From NCBI GenBank assembly GCA_029239935.1, contig JARBTY010000091.1, positions 1-11,196 on the forward strand: a stretch of 11,196 nucleotides of DNA. The letters are read 5' to 3'. The first letter of the stretch is position 1. Each line of letters opens with the position of its first letter. Below, piece after piece: positions 8,030 through 11,196 of this stretch. The notes beneath the pieces were generated by a model. It was not told where the DNA came from. It did no database searches and was given only the letters and a program-made list of their open reading frames with translations. This DNA is from Clostridia bacterium (GTDB lineage Bacteria; Bacillota_A; Clostridia; Lachnospirales; Cellulosilyticaceae). A program made the translations under genes and the position numbers.

Positions 8030-9787
8030 GTGGATTTCAAACTAAAGGTTAAAAATATTAGATATAAGATATTTACAAACTTTTTTGCTCTTATTATGTC
8101 TATCATTGTAATATTAGATGTTTTTTTTATTTATAAATTATCAGATATCACCGAAAATAATGCACACATTTATTCTTATGAAATTACCAAGCAATTGGGA
8201 AGAAATATAGAAGACTATGTCAATCATATGAAAAAGGTGTCATGGGTTTTATGTCAGGATGAGAGTATACAAAACATTCTCAGAAAAAAGATAGACACAC
8301 CATTTGTTGCTAAAAATACCTCTTTAGAACAGTTTAAGATCAATGCGAATATGGCGAATGATATAGAGTCTATTATGATATTTGGAGAGAATGGGACCAC
8401 ACTGGTAGATGACGGTCTTTATAAAGTGAAGGATTATATTAATATAAAAGAGATGGATTGGTATGTTAATGCAATGAATAATCCAGGCAAACTCGTGTTG
8501 TCGCCTTCTCATATACAAAACTATATAGAAGATAATGAAAAATGGGTTTTTTCGGTAAGCAGTGCCATTGTGGACAGGGAAACGCAAGAAGTATTAGGCG
8601 TTATGCTTGTTGATATGAGTTACAAAAAGCTGGCCGATATATGCAATCAGATTACACTGGGCAACAGAGGATATGTGTATATTATCAGCAAAGATAAAGA
8701 TATTATTTATCACCCACAGCAGCAGCTTATTTATTCGGGATTAAAAATAGAAGACCTTATAAGTGTAGAAAGACAAGGAGAAGGAAGTTTTGTTGAAATG
8801 GAGACTAAATCAAGATTGATTACAGTACATACCCTCAAAGATATTGGGTGGACTGTAGTGGGTGTCTCTTATCTAGATGAACTGCTTACTTCTAAAAACA
8901 GCATAACCATAACAGTTATTATTATATCCATTTTGTGTGTCCTCATTGCCTTGGTATTGTCACAGCAAATTTCGCAGGAAATCTCAAAACCTATTTCTGA
9001 GCTTGAAGATATTATGGCTAAAGTTGAAAAGGGAGAGCTGGATGTAGATATAGCCATTAATACCAATACAAAAGAAATTCAAAATCTATCCAGATCATTT
9101 CAGACTATGCTGCTCGAGATCAAGGTGCTTTTAGGCCGTATTAAAGATAATGAGAAAATGCTTAGAAAAAGTGAACTCAAGATTTTACAAGCACAAATTA
9201 ATCCCCATTTTCTCTATAATGCCTTGGATACGATTATATGGCTGGCAGAGCGGGAGGAACATAGGAAAGTTGTTAATATGACTGCGGCACTTGCCAGGTA
9301 TTTTAGACTAAGCCTTAGTAAAGGCGTTGAGGTTATTCCTATCTTTTCAGAAATTGAACATGTTAAGTATTATTTGCTCATTCAAAAAATACGATATGAA
9401 AATAAAATGACGTATAGTATCGAAGTGAATCCGGAAATTTATGAGTACACAACAGTTAAAATTATTCTACAGCCTTTAGTAGAAAACGCACTTTATCATG
9501 GTATTAAAGACCTCGAAGAGGGTGGACATATTAAGATAAGTGGCAGAAAACAAGGTGATAATATTGTTTTAACAGTTGAAGATAATGGAAAAGGAATGAC
9601 CAAAGAACAACTTGAAAACATACTAAATCGCCCAATTTCTTCGTCCATGACCAGCGGCGGAGTGGCGATTAAAAATGTACATGAAAGATTGCAGGTTTAT
9701 TTTGGGAAAAATTATGGTTTAAAATATGAGAGTATCCTTGGGGAATGGACCAAAGTACATGTTATCATTCCAGCTATGACAGAATAG
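8030..9787 (+). CDS. YesM-type sensor histidine kinase with extracellular dCache-like sensor
   Basis: A 585-residue membrane kinase that should phosphorylate the upstream response regulator. TM1 spans about residues 15-37. An extracellular sensor of about 250 residues follows, with the dCache-like stretch LGNRGYVYIISKDKDIIYHP. Then come TM2 (about 292-311), a HAMP linker (about 312-364) and a His_kinase-type (PF06580) core. Phospho-acceptor H393 lies in QAQINPHFLYNALD; the ATP-binding part has the N-box PLVENALYHG (E485, N486), DNGKGM (518-523) and a GGVAIKNVHERL motif near the end. All key residues are present. Translation starts at GTG 8030, 6 nt after GAGGT at 8019-8023; this site overlaps the preceding stop codon, so the two genes are probably translationally coupled. 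The binding-protein gene starts 11 bases after its stop. Confidence 0.95.
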   Translation: MDFKLKVKNIRYKIFTNFFALIMSIIVILDVFFIYKLSDITENNAHIYSYEITKQLGRNIEDYVNHMKKVSWVLCQDESIQNILRKKIDTPFVAKNTSLEQFKINANMANDIESIMIFGENGTTLVDDGLYKVKDYINIKEMDWYVNAMNNPGKLVLSPSHIQNYIEDNEKWVFSVSSAIVDRETQEVLGVMLVDMSYKKLADICNQITLGNRGYVYIISKDKDIIYHPQQQLIYSGLKIEDLISVERQGEGSFVEMETKSRLITVHTLKDIGWTVVGVSYLDELLTSKNSITITVIIISILCVLIALVLSQQISQEISKPISELEDIMAKVEKGELDVDIAINTNTKEIQNLSRSFQTMLLEIKVLLGRIKDNEKMLRKSELKILQAQINPHFLYNALDTIIWLAEREEHRKVVNMTAALARYFRLSLSKGVEVIPIFSEIEHVKYYLLIQKIRYENKMTYSIEVNPEIYEYTTVKIILQPLVENALYHGIKDLEEGGHIKISGRKQGDNIVLTVEDNGKGMTKEQLENILNRPISSSMTSGGVAIKNVHERLQVYFGKNYGLKYESILGEWTKVHVIIPAMTE

Positions 9788-9798
9788 GGGAAAGAAAT

Positions 9799-10779
9799 AT
9801 GAAAAAAAGAAATAAGCAAACACTAGTTGGGATTATCATAAGTATAATGGTTTTAAGTATGAGTGGCGTCTATATGATGGATAGTCAAAACCGTCTGCCA
9901 CGCAAAATTGTACTTATCCCTAAATCAATATCGCCGGATTTTGAGTTTTGGCAGACTGTCAAAATGGGAGCGGAATTGGCTGCCAAAGAGGAGAATATTG
10001 TCATTGAGACAAGAGGCGCTATGTTTGAAAAAAATATCAGTGAACAAAAAGAAATATTAGAAAAAGCTATTGAAGAAGAAGTGGATATTATTTTACTTGC
10101 AGCTACTAATGTCAATGCTTTGAGAGAACTAGTGGAAAAAGCCAGAGCAAAGGGTATAACACTGCTTGCTGTTGATTCAACGGTTGAGGGGGTATCTCAT
10201 ATTACAAAGGTAGCCACTGATAATGTACAGGGAGCAGCTGTTTTAACCAGTTATTTAGCGGAACTGCTGGAGAGCCGTGGAGAAGTGATTATGATTAATT
10301 TCGTTGAAGGGGCCAGTACAGCTAAAGAAAGAGCTGAAGGATATGAAAGAGAAATCAGTCAATATAAAGATATTATCATGCATCCTACGGTCTATACACA
10401 AGGAACAACAGCTGACGCTTATGAGGCGACAAAAAATGTTCTGAAAAAATACCCAAATCTTAAGGGGATTGTAGCAGCTAATCAACAAGTTACAGATGCA
10501 GTATGTGAAGCAATTGAGGAGATGGGGGTAAAGGGACAGGTAAGAGTGGTAGGATTTGATAGTTCGCAGACTATCATTTATTCATTAGAAAGAGATATCA
10601 TAGATGCCATTATTGTGCAAAAACCTTTTAATATGGGATATTTAGCAGTTAAAAATGGCCTGCAGGCGTATCGGGGCAAAAAGATACCTGAGTATGTTGA
10701 TACCGGTTATAAGCTTATCAATAAAGAAACATTATACCTTACCGAAAACCAAAAACTCCTTTATCCTATTATTAAGTAA
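9799..10779 (+). CDS. Membrane-anchored RbsB-type sugar-binding protein, probable sensor partner of the kinase
   Basis: A 326-residue periplasmic-binding-protein-fold protein (Peripla_BP_4 type, like ribose-binding RbsB). The N-terminus (MKKRNKQ then hydrophobic residues about 9-27) has no cysteine and hence no lipobox, and no evident signal peptidase site, so it is probably a membrane anchor. The mature domain keeps positions matching ribose-binding ligand contacts by comparison from memory: D126, D141-N142, R178 (TAKERAEGY), N228, D254 (VGFDSS) and Q274 (20 residues later, as in RbsB). The frame extends to an ATG at 9745 inside the kinase gene, but the ATG at 9799 follows AGGGGAAAG directly after the kinase stop and starts a proper signal/anchor sequence. 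It is co-transcribed with the kinase and cut off by a terminator from the transporter. This recalls XylFII of the Clostridium XylFII-LytS-YesN system. The ligand is unknown; a transporter role is less likely but not excluded. Confidence 0.9.
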   Translation: MKKRNKQTLVGIIISIMVLSMSGVYMMDSQNRLPRKIVLIPKSISPDFEFWQTVKMGAELAAKEENIVIETRGAMFEKNISEQKEILEKAIEEEVDIILLAATNVNALRELVEKARAKGITLLAVDSTVEGVSHITKVATDNVQGAAVLTSYLAELLESRGEVIMINFVEGASTAKERAEGYEREISQYKDIIMHPTVYTQGTTADAYEATKNVLKKYPNLKGIVAANQQVTDAVCEAIEEMGVKGQVRVVGFDSSQTIIYSLERDIIDAIIVQKPFNMGYLAVKNGLQAYRGKKIPEYVDTGYKLINKETLYLTENQKLLYPIIK

Positions 10780-10808
10780 AATCTATATTTTTTGCAATAG
10801 CGTATCAC

Positions 10809-10862
10809 AAATAAAGAAACATTTAAGCAACTTATCTAAGTTTATTAAATGTTTCTTTATTT
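10809..10862 (+). terminator. Long hairpin terminator between the sensing operon and the transporter
   Basis: A perfect 18-bp inverted repeat (10809-10826 with 10845-10862) is followed by a T-run (10861-10866). The 18-nt loop holds a second short inverted repeat (AACTT at 10829-10833, AAGTT at 10838-10842), which would extend the hairpin beyond a small internal bulge. The stem is A+T-rich, so strength rests on its length. It begins 29 bases after the binding-protein stop. Confidence 0.82.
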
Positions 10863-10880
10863 TTTTAACAAAACAGTAGT

Positions 10881-10950
10881 ATTTTAAACTATTTAAGTTA
10901 GAAATTATATTAAAAAAGTATAGAAAACATATAGAATAGAGATATAAGTT
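10881..10950 (+). promoter_or_regulatory. Probable control region of the ABC transporter (weak)
   Basis: Between the terminator and the ABC ATPase start, I see no sigma-A promoter of good spacing. There is a repeated TATAGAA (10919-10925 and 10930-10936, 11 bases apart, one helical turn), either copy of which could act as a -10, and upstream an inverted repeat AACT-N5-AGTT (10887-10899). A weak core promoter preceded by repeats fits a gene needing an activator such as the YesN-type regulator; the sites are conjectural. Confidence 0.3.
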
Positions 10951-11004
10951 GATTGGAAGCACTAGATGAATAAAAGTGCGGATTTAAATTTGGAGGTGAG
11001 AGGC

Positions 11005-11196
11005 TTGAAAGACACATTATTAGTTATGGAAGGCATAGACAAATCTTTTCCAGGTGTGCATGCATTAGATCATTGCAAGTTTGAATTAAAAGCAGGGGAA
11101 GTACATGCATTAGTTGGCGAAAATGGTGCGGGCAAATCTACACTTATGAAAATACTTACAGGTGTCTATAAAAAAGACGAAGGGAAAGTTATTTAT
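11005..11196 (+). CDS. Sugar ABC transporter ATP-binding protein (RbsA/XylG/MglA type), N-terminal fragment
   Basis: The frame is open from TTG 11005 through 64 codons to the window edge. It reads [20 protein letters not shown] and continues to the Walker A motif GENGAGKST at residues 38-46, then [14 protein letters not shown]. The '[10 protein letters not shown]' and '[19 protein letters not shown]' wording is characteristic of the duplicated ATPases of CUT2 sugar importers (ribose, xylose, galactose, rhamnose), whose full length is about 500 residues; the rest lies outside. The TTG has a strong GGAGGTGA (10992-10999) 5 nt upstream and gives the family's usual N-terminal length. An in-frame ATG at 10966 would add 13 residues but has only a weak GGAAG upstream. 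It follows the sensing operon and is its most likely target. The permease and a lipoprotein binding protein would be expected downstream. Confidence 0.9.
   Translation, partial: MKDTLLVMEGIDKSFPGVHALDHCKFELKAGEVHALVGENGAGKSTLMKILTGVYKKDEGKVIY

Noticed and set aside
9745..9798. Upstream ATG at 9745 for the binding protein
   Set aside because: It lies inside the kinase gene and would put 18 polar residues before the membrane anchor. ATG 9799 has a ribosome site and correct topology.
10655..10879. Plus-strand open frame of 74 codons over the binding-protein end and terminator
   Set aside because: It overlaps conserved coding sequence and then translates the terminator hairpin; no ribosome site or family match.
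1..11196. CRISPR arrays, tRNA/rRNA genes, insertion sequences or prophage genes
   Set aside because: No regularly spaced repeats, no tRNA-like cloverleaf, no transposase or integrase sequence and no terminal inverted repeats were seen; coding style is uniform across the window.

Overview
The window looks like accessory carbohydrate-use DNA from a low-GC Firmicute, most likely an anaerobic Clostridia / Lachnospiraceae-type bacterium. The reasons are the A+T-rich composition, strong GGAGG-type ribosome binding sites, frequent GTG/TTG starts, U-tailed hairpin terminators, CcpA-type cre motifs, and a YesN/YesM two-component pair beside a sugar ABC transporter. The species cannot be fixed from the sequence.

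Left part (1-3825): the 5' two thirds of an AraC-type regulator runs leftward off the window. Divergent from it are an L-arabinose/L-fucose-family isomerase (815-2317) and a textbook L-rhamnose isomerase, rhaA (2497-3762), which ends at a strong terminator. A good sigma-A promoter precedes the first isomerase. rhaA has its own candidate promoter, overlapped and followed by cre-like palindromes, so catabolite repression is likely. No kinase or aldolase lies in the window, so the catabolic route is incomplete here.

Middle (3826-6200): a monocistronic methyl-accepting chemotaxis protein with a large extracellular sensor domain, its own promoter and its own terminator.

Right part (6269-11196): an apparent three-gene sensing operon under one promoter. 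It encodes a YesN-type response regulator (CheY receiver plus AraC-type HTH), a YesM-type histidine kinase with an extracellular dCache-like sensor, and an RbsB-fold sugar-binding protein. The binding protein has an uncleaved-looking N-terminal membrane anchor and no lipobox. A long hairpin terminator then separates this operon from the start of an RbsA/XylG/MglA-type sugar ABC ATPase, cut by the window edge.

Taken together, a sugar is sensed outside the cell (anchored binding protein plus kinase), the response regulator probably switches on the ABC transporter downstream, the MCP may steer the cell to the same or a related sugar, and the isomerases begin its catabolism. L-rhamnose is the best-supported substrate because of rhaA, but the ligand of the sensing and transport part is inferred only from proximity. 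All gaps between genes are under 300 bases and hold only promoters, leaders and terminators as far as can be seen.
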